Origin: Planctomycetota bacterium
Lineage (GTDB): Bacteria; Planctomycetota; Planctomycetia; Pirellulales; PLA5
NCBI GenBank assembly: GCA_003576845.1
Contig: QEVJ01000002.1
Span: forward strand, 57,868-121,867
Direction: 5' to 3'
DNA length: 64,000 nucleotides
Below, one piece after another: positions 10,001 to 19,300 of the stretch. A program made the translations under genes and the position numbers. How positions within the stretch are numbered: the first letter of the stretch is position 1; each line of letters begins with the position of its first letter. The notes under the pieces were generated by a model, which was not told the DNA's origin, made no database searches, and was given only the letters and a program-made list of their open reading frames with translations.

Positions 10001-11226
10001 GAAACTCTGCGATCGCAACCGCGGATGAATCGCTGAACTTCGACGGAGGCCCTTTCGCGATCGGCGGCGGCATGTATTTTGACGCAGCAGGATCGTTAAC
10101 CGTTGTTGGAAGCACCGTTTCGTCTAATCTCGCGTTGTCTGAAATGCCATTTGACGACAACGCCAACGCAATGGCCGGCGGCATTGCATTCGCATCCGCG
10201 TCGTCCAATTCGGTGCTCAGCGTGATCCAGTCGACGATTTCGGGCAATCTCGCACGAGCGCGAAGTGCGGACGACGCGGTTGCGAACGGCGGCGGAATCG
10301 TGATCGGACTTCCCTACGACACGCGGTTCCAGGGACGGGCGGAGATCGTATCGAGCACGATTGCTTACAACCGCGTGTCGGCCGAAGCGCCCGATAACGT
10401 CACGGCCCAGGCAAGCGGAATCGACGTGTTTTCGAATCCGGGTAGCGCGACTTTTTATCAGTCTCTCGTGGCCGCGAATGTTGCTGAGCAAACGAAGATC
10501 GGACTTCCCGGTGGCGAACAAACCAATACGCCAGCGGGACGTTCGACGCGCGGGGGTAATCTTCTTGCTGGGTTTAACCTGATCGTGGAACAAGAAGCGA
10601 CGGCGTGGCTCGGCAAGCTCGCCCTCAACGGCGGCACAACGCAGACGCACGCCTTGTTGCCCGGCAGCCCGGCGATCGACGCCGCCGATCCGGCGTTCGA
10701 TCCCAACGTGTTCACGCCGCCGCTTTCGACCGACCAGCGCGGACAACCGCGCGTGGTGGACGGAAACGCCGACGGCACGCCGCGAATCGACATCGGCGCC
10801 TTCGAGTATTCGGCGTCGTTCTTGTTCGGCGATCTCAACGGCGACGGGCAGGTCGGCCTCGGCGATCTTGCCGTGCTGCAACGCAGCTTCGGCGCGACCG
10901 GCGCGAGCTATGCCGCCGGCGATTTGAACGCCGACGGCCGCGTTGACCGGGCAGACATCGGCGTGCTCGCGTCGCACTTCGGAAGTCGATCGACGCCAAT
11001 CGCGCCGCCCTCGGCGGCAGCGGTCGTTGCCCGCGCGGCAACCCGGACAATGGCGCCGGCTCGCTCGGACTGTGCTCGGACGGACGAAGCCCGACCGACC
11101 GTTCGCGAAGCGCGGCGGCGAGCCATCGCCGCGGAGTCGGTCGATCGCGTGCTCACGGGAAGCGCCGCCGAGTCGGATGGCGTCCTCACAACGGCGAAAC
11201 TCCGCGCGCGACGGACCCGCGTGTGA
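7021..11226 (+). CDS. Giant exported parallel beta-helix protein with CSLREAI-like start and dockerin-like C-terminus
   Basis: This protein of about 1401 residues opens with an Arg-rich region and LESLETRLAL (residues 31-40), the planctomycete export signature. A CSLREAI-like motif follows (GDLSLREAIIMANA, near residue 90). The body repeats short Gly-rich rungs such as SGGGIYN, GNTA and DNTA, as in right-handed beta-helix proteins with choice-of-anchor domains. A segment is duplicated inside the gene (8272-8429 and 9421-9578). LPGSPAIDAADP and GQPRVVDGNADG, which commonly close this family, precede a dockerin-type calcium pair (DLNGDGQVGLGDL, DLNADGRVDRADI). An Ala/Arg-rich tail of about 80 residues ends it. 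It is likely a surface adhesin or polysaccharide-binding protein; no catalytic residues are identifiable. Confidence 0.8.
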   Translation: MRLASLSRIVSQLHSRKRPRPRRARRRLSMLESLETRLALDGVNDDGATDGSSSSGGTTTPDPNEYDLALVVSTTVDEVDGDHSDGDLSLREAIIMANAHLGNTSISLPAGRYAFSIAPAVGDQEDYEYQGLRGDLDVAFGGRAIQIIGEGLESTIIDARGLDRVFDLNQSRGALSLSGLTIRGGNAGSGGGIYNGEGTLRLADVVIEDSFAKNSGGAFLIGESGQLFMDRTIIRDNVATLGGGAWFEEKSVSIVRDSLISQNRAFEEGGGFRLREAFVEVYNSTFSENWAGADGGAAASLTSTLRLENSVVQDNFAANRGGGIYSLSGLTLASVLVTGNATSTNGQGGGVYTNGADIADSTIAGNSAGSGGGIALGWGAGTTIADTSITGNSAETAGGGLFTSNLATSLPSAYRNTLDNVRLIGNTATFGAGLCNGNNQSLGLTNSLIADNTATQQGGGAINDGGYLRLGGTVVRSNRVATIGEAELFAPLIGGGILNDASAADATLILDASEVRDNEIEVEGWKSIHAYGGGVANWIAPTGGFHTATLTIRDSAITGNSVLARHAYLPLADDHTVFVLGGGVFSSAESQGATAEVRIERSSLVDNRVEAIANSPSTFYDVSVDAAGGGGYTGFNSRMTLDDTTVERNSVRAVDLQEPGEGAEAFGGGLASRRSGSELVVSGSTVRENEVSAESESAPISFGGGVYSQNPTLSINDSIVTENSAGANGSGGGLYVTGATIGGSTIAANSAATGGGITVDGGVSVEISGTSLSGNAASVAGGGLITTNLTTPVSPEPSITLDNVQLVGNTAAFGAGLCNGNNQSLGLTNSLIADNTAIQQGGGAINDGGYLRLENSEIRGNRVIVEQGANVTAIGGGILNRSLAGVAAAVATLVLEGVDVIDNEVRAAGDDFANAYGAGIGVLAVASDGGGKAAFAETFLRNSRIMDNTVWAKTAETSIVPEPTSKAYGGGLYGSSRGSTATADVHIVNSTFDGNSAIATADESLNFDGGPFAIGGGMYFDAAGSLTVVGSTVSSNLALSEMPFDDNANAMAGGIAFASASSNSVLSVIQSTISGNLARARSADDAVANGGGIVIGLPYDTRFQGRAEIVSSTIAYNRVSAEAPDNVTAQASGIDVFSNPGSATFYQSLVAANVAEQTKIGLPGGEQTNTPAGRSTRGGNLLAGFNLIVEQEATAWLGKLALNGGTTQTHALLPGSPAIDAADPAFDPNVFTPPLSTDQRGQPRVVDGNADGTPRIDIGAFEYSASFLFGDLNGDGQVGLGDLAVLQRSFGATGASYAAGDLNADGRVDRADIGVLASHFGSRSTPIAPPSAAAVVARAATRTMAPARSDCARTDEARPTVREARRRAIAAESVDRVLTGSAAESDGVLTTAKLRARRTRV
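8272..8429 (+). repeat. Internal duplication, copy 1, in the beta-helix gene
   Basis: This 158-base segment encodes LDNVRLIGNTATFGAGLCNG and onward. It is nearly the same at protein level as the segment at 9421-9578, about 1150 bases downstream. Differences are mostly synonymous. Confidence 0.85.
9421..9578 (+). repeat. Internal duplication, copy 2, in the beta-helix gene
   Basis: This is the second copy of the segment at 8272-8429 and encodes LDNVQLVGNTAAFGAGLCNG and onward. Same length and frame indicate an in-frame duplication of a block of beta-helix rungs. Confidence 0.85.
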
Positions 11227-11240
11227 CGCACGGAGCTTGG

Positions 11241-11450
11241 GAAACAGGAGTCAGGAGCCAGGTGCCAGTAGCGACCCTGACCCCCGAGCCCTGACCCCCG
11301 ACCCCGGACTCAAAAGTTGACTCCCGCCGCCCGCCGACCTATATTTCCCGCCGTGGAGGGCCTCACACGCTGACCGTTGCCGTCGAAGCGCGCGCCGGCG
11401 ATACCGCCACGTCTCTTGGCTCCTAACTACGGACTCCTGGCTCCTCGAAT
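11241..11450. repeat. Word-like intergenic repeat (CAGGAGTCAGGAGCC family)
   Basis: This gap holds CAGGAGTCAGGAGCCAG near 11245 and its approximate reverse complement (GGACTCCTGGCTCC) near 11431, with runs of CCCTGACCCCCGA between. The same words return at 13073-13133 and 58054-58134. No gene was seen. Confidence 0.6.
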
Positions 11451-11473
11451 CTTCTCGTAAAGGATGCCGCACG

Positions 11474-11965
11474 ATGAGCGTCGGCGAAGGGACTGGCACC
11501 GACTTTGCCACGATGCGCGGCCGCGACTACCCGTCGATTCGCCAATTCACGGTCTTTCTCGAGAACCGTGTGGGGCAATTGCTCGAAGTCGTCCGGCGAT
11601 TCGAAGCGAGCCGCGTAAAGATCGTCGCCTTGAGCGTCACCGGCAGCGCCGAGTGCGCCTTCGCCCGCTTCTTGCTCAGTCATCCCGAACAGGGCCGCGA
11701 AATCCTCGAACGCGCCGGCCTCGCGCTTATCGAGAGCGACTTGATCGGCGTCGAGCTGCCGGAATCGCCGCAGCCGCTGCTCAAGGTTTGCACGGCGCTG
11801 TTGCAGGCCGAGGTAAACATCATCCAAACCTATCCGCTGATGGTCCGCCCGCGGGGCCGGCCGGTCGTCGCGCTGATGGTCGACAACATCGAGATGGCCC
11901 AAGAAACGCTCGCCGCCCGGGGCTTCACGATGATCACCGAAAACGACCTGCACGACGAAGAGTAA
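11474..11965 (+). CDS. Tandem ACT-domain protein
   Basis: This 163-residue protein is made of two ACT-type regulatory folds. The first covers about residues 22-90 (IRQFTVFLENRVGQLLEVVR, the usual beta-alpha start with a conserved Gly). The second covers about 95-160 (PLLKVCTALLQAEVNIIQTY). ACT domains bind amino acids and control metabolic enzymes. No catalytic domain is attached, so it may act as a free regulatory subunit or sensor. It resembles small ACT proteins sometimes named after acetolactate synthase, but no ilvB lies nearby, so that role is not supported here. It is followed by a strong hairpin. Confidence 0.75.
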   Translation: MSVGEGTGTDFATMRGRDYPSIRQFTVFLENRVGQLLEVVRRFEASRVKIVALSVTGSAECAFARFLLSHPEQGREILERAGLALIESDLIGVELPESPQPLLKVCTALLQAEVNIIQTYPLMVRPRGRPVVALMVDNIEMAQETLAARGFTMITENDLHDEE

Positions 11966-11980
11966 GTTCATATCGCGAAA

Positions 11981-12053
11981 CTGTAGGAGGCGAATCCTTT
12001 CGCCGACAGCGCCGGTTAGCGATTCTATCGGCGAAAGGATTCGCCTCCTGCAG
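11981..12053. repeat. 26-bp inverted repeat (AGGAGGCGAATCCTTTCGCC family)
   Basis: Arms at 11981-12006 and 12028-12053 pair over 26 bases with one mismatch and a 21-base loop. The element lies between the ACT gene and the beta-propeller gene, both plus strand. It has no downstream T-run. It may work as a terminator or transcript stabiliser, or be a mobile REP-like unit. Confidence 0.8.
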
Positions 12054-12095
12054 CGCCGAGGCAGGTTCTTGGTTTTCTTTCGAGGAGAAAATCTC

Positions 12096-13043
12096 GTGAT
12101 TCGTTCCGTCGCGTTGTGGCTCGCGTTTCTCTCCCAGTCTTGCGTCGCGCCAAACGCAAGCGCCGCGCATCGGCTCGTCGTACAGGGCAACGGCAAGCTG
12201 GCCATCGTCGACCGCGAAGGCAACGTCGAATGGGAGATTCCCTGGCGCGACATTCACGACCTGCACGTGCTCGCCAATGGGCACATCATGGTCCAGGAAG
12301 GTCCCGCGAAGGTTTCCGAAATCGACCCCAAGACGAAAAAGGTCGTCTGGTCGTACGACAGCGCGAACGCCAACGGCAATGCCGGCAAGCGAGTCGAGGT
12401 CCACGCATTTCAGCCGCTCGCCGACGGCGTCGTGATGATCGCCGAGTCGGGACCGGCACGCATCATCGAAGTCGACCGCCAAGGCAAGCTCCTCAAGGCA
12501 ATCAAGCTTAAGGTCGACAAACCGAATGCCCACAGCGATACGCGGCTCGTGCGGAAGCTCGCATCGGGCCATTACCTCGTCTGCCACGAGAACGACGGCG
12601 CCGTGCGCGAGTACGACGCCGACGGAAAGGTTGTTTGGGAGTTCGCCGTGCCGATGTTCGATCGCCCGCGGGCAGGAGGGCACGGACCGGAAGCCTGGGG
12701 CAACCAGTGCTTCGCCGCCGTCCGGCTCGAAAGCGGCAATACGCTGATCTCGACCGGCAATGGACACGGCGTCATTGAGGTCACGCCGGAAAAGGAAATC
12801 GTCTGGCGGCTCGAACAGAAAGACCTCAAGGGAATTACGCTGGCCTGGGTCACGACGATCGAAGTCCTGCCCAATGGAAACTACGTGATCGGCAACTGCC
12901 ACGCCGCGCCGGGCCAACCGCTCGTCGTCGAGATCGAGCCCAAATCGAAAAAGGTCGTCTGGCAATTCGACCAGTTCGGCCGCTGGGGAAACTCGGTCCC
13001 GAATACGCACGTGTTGGACGTCGAGGGGAAGGTTCGGCGGTGA
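12096..13043 (+). CDS. Exported beta-propeller protein (PQQ/arylsulfotransferase-like repeats)
   Basis: This 315-residue protein has an N-terminal signal-like segment (MIRSVALWLAFLSQS, then a Cys and an Ala-rich cleavage region). The rest consists of repeating blades such as VEWEIPWRDIHDLHVLANGH, VVWSYDS, VVWEFAVP, IVWRLEQ and VVWQFDQFG. These W-x-[FLY] strand ends followed by HDLHVLANGHIMVQ-type turns resemble PQQ-like or arylsulfotransferase-like propellers. No catalytic His pair can be assigned. The GTG at 12096 is chosen because GAGGAG lies just upstream and it puts the hydrophobic segment at the N-terminus. It probably acts in the periplasm; the substrate is unknown. Confidence 0.65.
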   Translation: MIRSVALWLAFLSQSCVAPNASAAHRLVVQGNGKLAIVDREGNVEWEIPWRDIHDLHVLANGHIMVQEGPAKVSEIDPKTKKVVWSYDSANANGNAGKRVEVHAFQPLADGVVMIAESGPARIIEVDRQGKLLKAIKLKVDKPNAHSDTRLVRKLASGHYLVCHENDGAVREYDADGKVVWEFAVPMFDRPRAGGHGPEAWGNQCFAAVRLESGNTLISTGNGHGVIEVTPEKEIVWRLEQKDLKGITLAWVTTIEVLPNGNYVIGNCHAAPGQPLVVEIEPKSKKVVWQFDQFGRWGNSVPNTHVLDVEGKVRR

Positions 13044-13072
13044 AAAGGATTCGGGATTCGGGATTCAGCGAG

Positions 13073-13133
13073 GGAGACCGGAGTCAGGAGACAGTAGATA
13101 GGCGCAGACTCCTGTCTCCTGACTCCCGTCTCC
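13073..13133. repeat. 22-bp inverted repeat (GGAGTCAGGAGACAG family)
   Basis: Arms at 13073-13094 and 13112-13133 pair over 22 bases with one mismatch. It sits between the propeller gene and the patatin gene. It shares the GAGTCAGGAG word with the repeat at 11241-11450. Confidence 0.8.
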
Positions 13134-13173
13134 TCTCTCCCCTGCCCGCCGCGCCGTTCAAGGAGGACCACGC

Positions 13174-16100
13174 ATGAGCACGCCGGTTTCTCAAAGCAGA
13201 TTCGTGCGTGCCGTCCGCACGCAGATGCGCCGGGCGACGAACTGGGTCTATCGCAACCTCTTCTTCCTGATCGCGGCGGTCATCGGGCCGACTGCGATCT
13301 TCTTCGTGCCGCAGGTGTTCAACGTCTGGTACTCCGAACCGCCCCCGAGCGACACCTTCGCCACCGGCTGGTTCTGGCTGTGGTGGGCGTTCGCCGCGTT
13401 TCTGCTCGTCGCCGCGATGTTCTTCGCCGCCTCGGTCTACCTCGTGCCGCGGGCTTACACCCGTCGCGCGAAACGCAAAGCTGCCCGCCGCGTCAGCCTG
13501 CACGGCGCCGGCAACGTGCTCGTCACGCTGTTCGACCTCGCCTGCCTGGTCGTCGATCGCGCGGTGACGTTTCCGGCCGCGGCGATCGAACGGGTCGCGG
13601 GGCGCGCGATCAGAATCGCGATCGGCGCAGTGCTCTGTGCCGTCGCGGCCGCGTGGCTGTTGTTCGGACCGGCGGTGGACTACGGCTGGCCCTATTCGCT
13701 CGCCGGCGCGTTCTACCGCAACGGAGCCTGGTGGATTCTGGTGCTCGGCCTGTGGGTGCTGGGTTGCGGTTTGTTGCTCGGCCGCGGCGAAAAGCTCCGC
13801 GACAATCCGGATCGGCCCGTGCTCGTGCTCGTCGGTCGGTTTCTGGCGTGGATCGCGCTTACGTATCTCGCCGCGGAATTGCTGTGGATCGGCGCGAACG
13901 TGCCGCCGCTGTCGCAAGTGGTTACGCTCCGCGCGTATACGCTGTGGATGATCTTGCACGTCTGGGGCGTGGCGACCGTGGTTGCCGCGTCGCTCGACTT
14001 TGCCGATGCGCATATCCGCCTCTTGCCGGTGCGGATCGTGGCCTTTGTGGCGATCGTGGCCGTGTTTCTCGTGTCGCGGCCGCCGGCGAACTCCGACGTG
14101 TTTCACATCGCGAATGCAGCCGGTTCGCCGACGCCGCCGGACGGCTTGAGCCAGCTCGAAGCCCGGCTCCGCGGCATTCCCGAAAACGAGCCGGTCGTGT
14201 TCGTTGCGGCCAGCGGCGGCGGATCGCGGGCGGCGATCTTCACGTCGCTGGTGTACGAGTTTCTCGCCCGGCGACCGCTCGCAACCGGCGGCGGAGACGC
14301 CGCGACTAGCCCGCCGCGCACTTGGGCCGACAACATCGTCGCCATCAGTTCGGTCTCCGGCGGCAGTCTTGCGACGGCCCACTTCGTCGAGCGCGACGCC
14401 AAGGCCAGTCCGCTCCGCCCGCGAACGGAGAACGCGATTCTCGAAGAACTGATCGCGCGTTTCGAGAAGAATCTCGAACAGCTTGCCGCACAGGAACCCG
14501 ACGCGACCGAAGATCAAGCGACGTTCGCCAAGGCCCGCGACCGCGCACGAGAGCTGCTCGCATCGGTCAAGCAATCCGCCGCAAGCGCCGGCGACGCGAG
14601 CGACGCGACCGACGCCTGGGTCGTTCGCAGCAGTTTCGTCGACGATATGGGCACAAACTTCATGGCCCCGATCGTCCGCGGCGCGACCACCACGAATTTG
14701 CCTCGTGGGCAGGCGCTCGGGCGGTTTTGGGACGATAAGTTTCATTGGCACGCCAGCGCCAACGTCCGCGGCTTTGCGCCGCCGTCGGGCGATATGGCCC
14801 CACTCGTCGCCTCCAGCCGGCCGCTCGTCGTGTTCAACGCCTGCGACGTGGCGAAAGGCTCGCGAATCGCCATCGGCTTTCCGCCCCTGCCCGCCGACGT
14901 GTTCGCGCTGGCGGCCAAAGAAACGACGCGGGCAGCGCCGTTCGAGCTGGCCCATCGCTACGCCGGCGAAACCGTCGGCGTCACCCTGTCGAAGGCCGTG
15001 CGGCTTTCGTCGAATTTTCCCTGGGCGTTCCACCCGACCGTCGTTGAACCGCTCGAAGCGCAATCCGGCGAAACGCGAACGCTGATCCTAGACGGCGGTA
15101 TCGCCGACAACACGGGTATCGACACGCTCTTCGAGCTGGTCCGCGGACTCTCGGCCACGAGTCATCCCACCGGCAAGCGCATCCTGCGGCTCTTGCGTCG
15201 GCGGCAGATCGTGTTTCTCGAAATCGACTCCGGCTCGAAGCCCAGCCCGCCGACGGCCCTGAGCCAGGCGTTCGCCGTCGTGCTCGAACCGATCCAAGCC
15301 CTCGACAACGCGGCCTACACGAACGCCGACCACGCCAAGCAACAATACGTTCACGAAGTCGGCGAATTCCTCTCACTCAAGCGCGATTTCGAGAGCGATT
15401 CGCTCACGCCGCCGCAGCGCGACGCGTTGCGCACGGTTCCCGCGAACATCACGCCGATCACGGTCCGCTGCAACCACTTTTCGCTCGAACATCCCGACCG
15501 CAATTCGGTGATGACGGCGTGGGCCCTCGGTCCGAACGACAAGGCGAATGTCCTCGCGCGGTTTGCCTTTGAGCTGGGGCGGCTCGAAGACGCGCTCGCG
15601 AGCGTCGAGCGCGTCGGACCCGACTTCCTTACGGCCAAGAATAGCCTGTACAAGCTCTTTCCGGAGCAGGCCGAGAACCTGCTCGTCGCCGAGATCGAAT
15701 CGGGCCAGCAGTTCGCCAACTCGCTGACCGCGAAGCTCGCCCAGGCCGACCCCAAAAACCTTTCGGCGGCCGAGCAACAACGAATCGCCGAAGCGATCCG
15801 GCCCTACCAACAAACGGCCGAGCAGGTCGCCGCCGTCGCCAACCAAGTCGAAGCGTCGGGCAAGCTCGAATCGAAGCTCAGTCCCGACGAACTCAAACTC
15901 TGGAGCCACACTTGGCAGCACACGGTGCAAACGAAGCTGCCCCAAGCGAAGCCGCCGCCCGCGACGAACGACGCAGCGGCGGCCGACGTCGAATGGGCCC
16001 GCGCCCTCGTCGGGCCGAACGCGGCCGAATCACCCGAAGAAACGGCCCGCGCGATCGAACAACTCCGAATCGCCGGCCGCAAGCTGGAATCTTCGCGGCG

Positions 16101-16224
16101 CACGGTCGAGCGGTCGAACGAAGGAAGCAAAGCCTGGTTCGACGAACAGAAAACGCACCGAGCGCGAAGCCGGTACGATGCGCGACCGCGGCCAGACGTC
16201 CGCAGCGGCGCCCAGCCACCGTAA
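13174..16224 (+). CDS. Polytopic membrane protein with patatin-like phospholipase domain
   Basis: This 1016-residue protein begins with about 300 residues of hydrophobic helices (for example NLFFLIAAVIGPTAIFFV and WWAFAAFLLVAAMFFAASVY). A patatin-like acyl hydrolase domain follows. The oxyanion loop SGGGSRAAI lies near residue 347, the nucleophile serine is in ISSVSGGS near 395, and the catalytic Asp motif LDGGIADN lies near 640, so the Ser-Asp dyad appears intact. The C-terminal 300 residues are charged and helix-rich without a recognised domain. It likely cleaves membrane lipid acyl chains at the membrane face. An AAGGAGG ribosome-binding site precedes ATG 13174. Confidence 0.8.
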   Translation: MSTPVSQSRFVRAVRTQMRRATNWVYRNLFFLIAAVIGPTAIFFVPQVFNVWYSEPPPSDTFATGWFWLWWAFAAFLLVAAMFFAASVYLVPRAYTRRAKRKAARRVSLHGAGNVLVTLFDLACLVVDRAVTFPAAAIERVAGRAIRIAIGAVLCAVAAAWLLFGPAVDYGWPYSLAGAFYRNGAWWILVLGLWVLGCGLLLGRGEKLRDNPDRPVLVLVGRFLAWIALTYLAAELLWIGANVPPLSQVVTLRAYTLWMILHVWGVATVVAASLDFADAHIRLLPVRIVAFVAIVAVFLVSRPPANSDVFHIANAAGSPTPPDGLSQLEARLRGIPENEPVVFVAASGGGSRAAIFTSLVYEFLARRPLATGGGDAATSPPRTWADNIVAISSVSGGSLATAHFVERDAKASPLRPRTENAILEELIARFEKNLEQLAAQEPDATEDQATFAKARDRARELLASVKQSAASAGDASDATDAWVVRSSFVDDMGTNFMAPIVRGATTTNLPRGQALGRFWDDKFHWHASANVRGFAPPSGDMAPLVASSRPLVVFNACDVAKGSRIAIGFPPLPADVFALAAKETTRAAPFELAHRYAGETVGVTLSKAVRLSSNFPWAFHPTVVEPLEAQSGETRTLILDGGIADNTGIDTLFELVRGLSATSHPTGKRILRLLRRRQIVFLEIDSGSKPSPPTALSQAFAVVLEPIQALDNAAYTNADHAKQQYVHEVGEFLSLKRDFESDSLTPPQRDALRTVPANITPITVRCNHFSLEHPDRNSVMTAWALGPNDKANVLARFAFELGRLEDALASVERVGPDFLTAKNSLYKLFPEQAENLLVAEIESGQQFANSLTAKLAQADPKNLSAAEQQRIAEAIRPYQQTAEQVAAVANQVEASGKLESKLSPDELKLWSHTWQHTVQTKLPQAKPPPATNDAAAADVEWARALVGPNAAESPEETARAIEQLRIAGRKLESSRRTVERSNEGSKAWFDEQKTHRARSRYDARPRPDVRSGAQPP

Positions 16225-16305
16225 ATGAACCGCCTAGACAGAGAGGCGCCGAGACATGCGAATCAATACAATCTCCGCGTCTCTGCGCCTCGGCGGTACA
16301 TTTCC
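16223..16305. repeat. Imperfect inverted repeat (CTCCGCGTCTCTGCGCCTCGG family) between convergent genes
   Basis: Arms near 16223-16255 and 16273-16305 pair imperfectly. The right arm has CTCCGCGTCTCTGCGCCTCGG. It lies between two convergent genes, so it may act as a two-way terminator. Related words occur at 21928-22054. Confidence 0.6.
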
Positions 16306-16338
16306 CTTTTAGTTTGCGGCAATGAATCAGCGGCCCCA

Positions 16339-19300
16339 CTAATGCGCCTCCGGTTCCGCCGCCGCGTCGCGGCCGCGGATTTCGCGAAATTGCCGGCTCA
16401 ATACGATCTTCTCGACGGCCAGCGATACGTCGTAGTTCTTCGCCCGCAGCTCTTCCTGCATGGCGGCCAAGAGCGGCTCGTCCGAAAGCTGCACCGCGCG
16501 GCCGAGCGCGTAACCAAGCAGCTTGCGGCAGAACTGGCGGACGACCGCGTCGCGTCGCTTCGTGACCAAATACTCCCGCAAGCCCGCCACGCCGTTCATC
16601 TCGAACCCGTCGGGCGTTTTCACGTGGGCGTCGATCGGCCGATCGCCCAAGTCCTTCTCGCGATAGCGGCCGATGGCGTCGAAGTTTTCGAGCGCGAACC
16701 CGTAGTGATCGAACCGCATGTGGCACACGGCACATTTCGGGTCGCTGCTGTGCCGCTCGACCAGTTGGCGGACCGTAAGGTTCGCCGTGGCCGCTTCGTC
16801 GTCGGGCAATTGCGGCACGTTCTTCGGCGGCCGCGGCAAGCGTTCGCCGAGCAACACTTCGCTGATCCACGTGCCGCGCAAGATTGGACTCGTCCGCGAC
16901 GCACCCGACTGTTTGGCGAGCGTCGACGCCTGCGCCAAGACGCCGCCGCGGCCGCGGGCTTTCATGCCGTCCACGCGCCGCCACTCGTCGCCCGACACGC
17001 CCTCGATGCCGTAATGCTTCGCCAGCGTTTCGTTCACGAACGTATGATCGGCGTCGATGATTTCGAGCACACTCCCGCCGCGGGCGAACAAGTCCGCGAA
17101 GAACTGAATCGCCTCCTCCTGAATTGCGCCGCGCACCGATACGAACGTGGGAAAGTGCTTCTCGCTCTTCTCCTCGAGCTCCGCCACGTCGCGAATGTGC
17201 AACCACTGGCACGCAAACTCGCTCGCCAACCGCCGCACCTTCGGATCGCGCAACATCCGCCTCGCCTGCCCGCGGAGCACCGCCTCGTCGCGCAGCTTTC
17301 CGCTTGCGGCCAGCGATCGCAACTCGGCATCCGGCGCGCTCGACCAGAGGAAATACGAAAGCCGCGTTGCGAACTCCCAATCGTTGACCGGCCCGCTGGC
17401 GTTGCCCTCCGGCGGCGTTTCGATCTTGTACAGAAACGCCGGCGAAACGAGCACGCGGGCAAGCGTCAAGCGAACCGCCTCGTCGTGCGAAACTTCCTCG
17501 CGGCGGAGTTTGGCATACAGCCCGCGAAGCTCGGCGGTTTCGCCGGCAACGAGCGGCCGGCGATACGCCAGCTCGGCGAACTTCAGCACCGCCTCGACGT
17601 GTTGCGGCTCGGTCTCGGCGAGTCGCCGTCGAAACGCCGCCGCCCGGTCGTTGATCGGCTTGCGGAGCGGTTCGAAGACGCTCGGGTCGGCGTCTTGCGT
17701 GGCGTATTCCATCAACTGGAGATACGCATCGACCAGCGTGAGGGCGTCCTGGCTCACGTACCGAAGCTCGTCCCACAGTCGATCGAGCCGCGCCGCCGCC
17801 GCGTCGTCGAGCATCAACCGCCGCAAGTGATCGTCCTCGCGATAAAAGAGCGTGAGCGTTACGACTTCGTCGACCGGCACGATCTTCATGTAGCACAGCG
17901 CCGGCGGAAACACCTGGCGAAACGCATCGAGCGCCGCAATGGCCGCGTCGCGCGCCGCGCCCGACGCTGGAACGAGAATCGGCAAATCGGGCCGCGGAGC
18001 GGAGACCGGTTCCGGTTCGGCGGCCGTCGCTTGCACCTGCACGCTCGGCGTACCGCCCTCTGCACCGGCCAGCGTCGCCGTCGCGGCGAACTCCCAGCCG
18101 TCCGCGAGCATGCCGGGCAGCCGCACTTCGACGGTCGATGGCGCTGCAACCGACAAGCTGCCGTCGGCGGCGAACTGCGCGGCGTCGACGCCCCAGCGAG
18201 CATTGCCCAGAGCCACTTTGCCCGCGGCGCGAAGTTGGGCGACGTCATCGCGCGCCGCTCGCAATAACGGACCCGTAAACGATGCAAGCTGTCGATACAA
18301 TACCGCGTCGGGATGCTTGGCGTCGGCCGGCGGACCCGCGGCGAGCAGCTTCTCGATTCCCTCAGCCAGTTGCCGCCGCTCGTCGGCGCTCGTCGCGGCG
18401 AACCATGTCGCCAAGAGCGAACCCGCGGGAATCGCCGGACCGGTCGCCGCGCTCGTGGCGACCGGCTCGCTATAGAAGTGCCACACGTTGGCGTTTCCCA
18501 AACGGTCGGCGTGCGGATTGCCCGCGAGAATGTCGGGCGACACGTCGGCGGCAAGATTCCACGTCCGCTTCGCGTCGGCCGTGTCGACGAGCACCAGATC
18601 GACCGCGGTCAAATCGCAGGAGTGATTGCCGTCTCGCGGCCCAACGACGAGCGACACGAAATCGCCCGGCAACACGGCGAGTGAATCGATCGGCCCGACC
18701 TTCACCGGCGCGCCGCCGTGCGAGACGCCTTCCGCAAGCCGCCGCCGAATCGCCCCGCGGCGATGTTCGAGCGACCACACGACGCCGTTGCCGCACTCGG
18801 GATGGGCGTGTACGACGGTTCCCTCGATCCGCAGCTTCGCCGACACCGGACTTCGCCAACCCGTCGCCACGTTGAGCGCCGGCGAAGGATGGACCGCGAA
18901 ACCGTGCGGTTTCATATTGCCGGGAATTCGCACGTGCCGATCGGACGAATTGGCGACCACGCTCGGCAAGTCGCCTGCCGCCCAACTCGAAATGAAATCG
19001 TACCCACCGCCGCCCCGCGTGGCCTTGGTCAAATGCGAGTCGATCTTCGCCTCGCCGGTCGATTCGAGGCCCAAGAATTCGAGCCACGCCGCGAGACTGT
19101 CGGCATCGACGCCGTGCCGCTTTGCCAGCTCTTCGACGTTCGCCGGCTTCGATGCGTCGCGAACCTCGGCGGCCGCCGCAAGACTCTTGGCGGTCGACGC
19201 AAACATCCGTCCGCGACGCGCGGTCCAGGCTTCGCTCACCGCTCGCAAGTCGGCAAGCGGAATATCGCCCTTGCCCGGCGCGACGAGCCGCGGTTGCTGC

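Noticed and set aside
13084..15063. Long minus-strand open frame opposite the patatin gene
   Set aside because: It is Arg/His/Asp-rich without motifs and lies antisense to a gene with clear catalytic motifs; such frames are usual in high-GC DNA.
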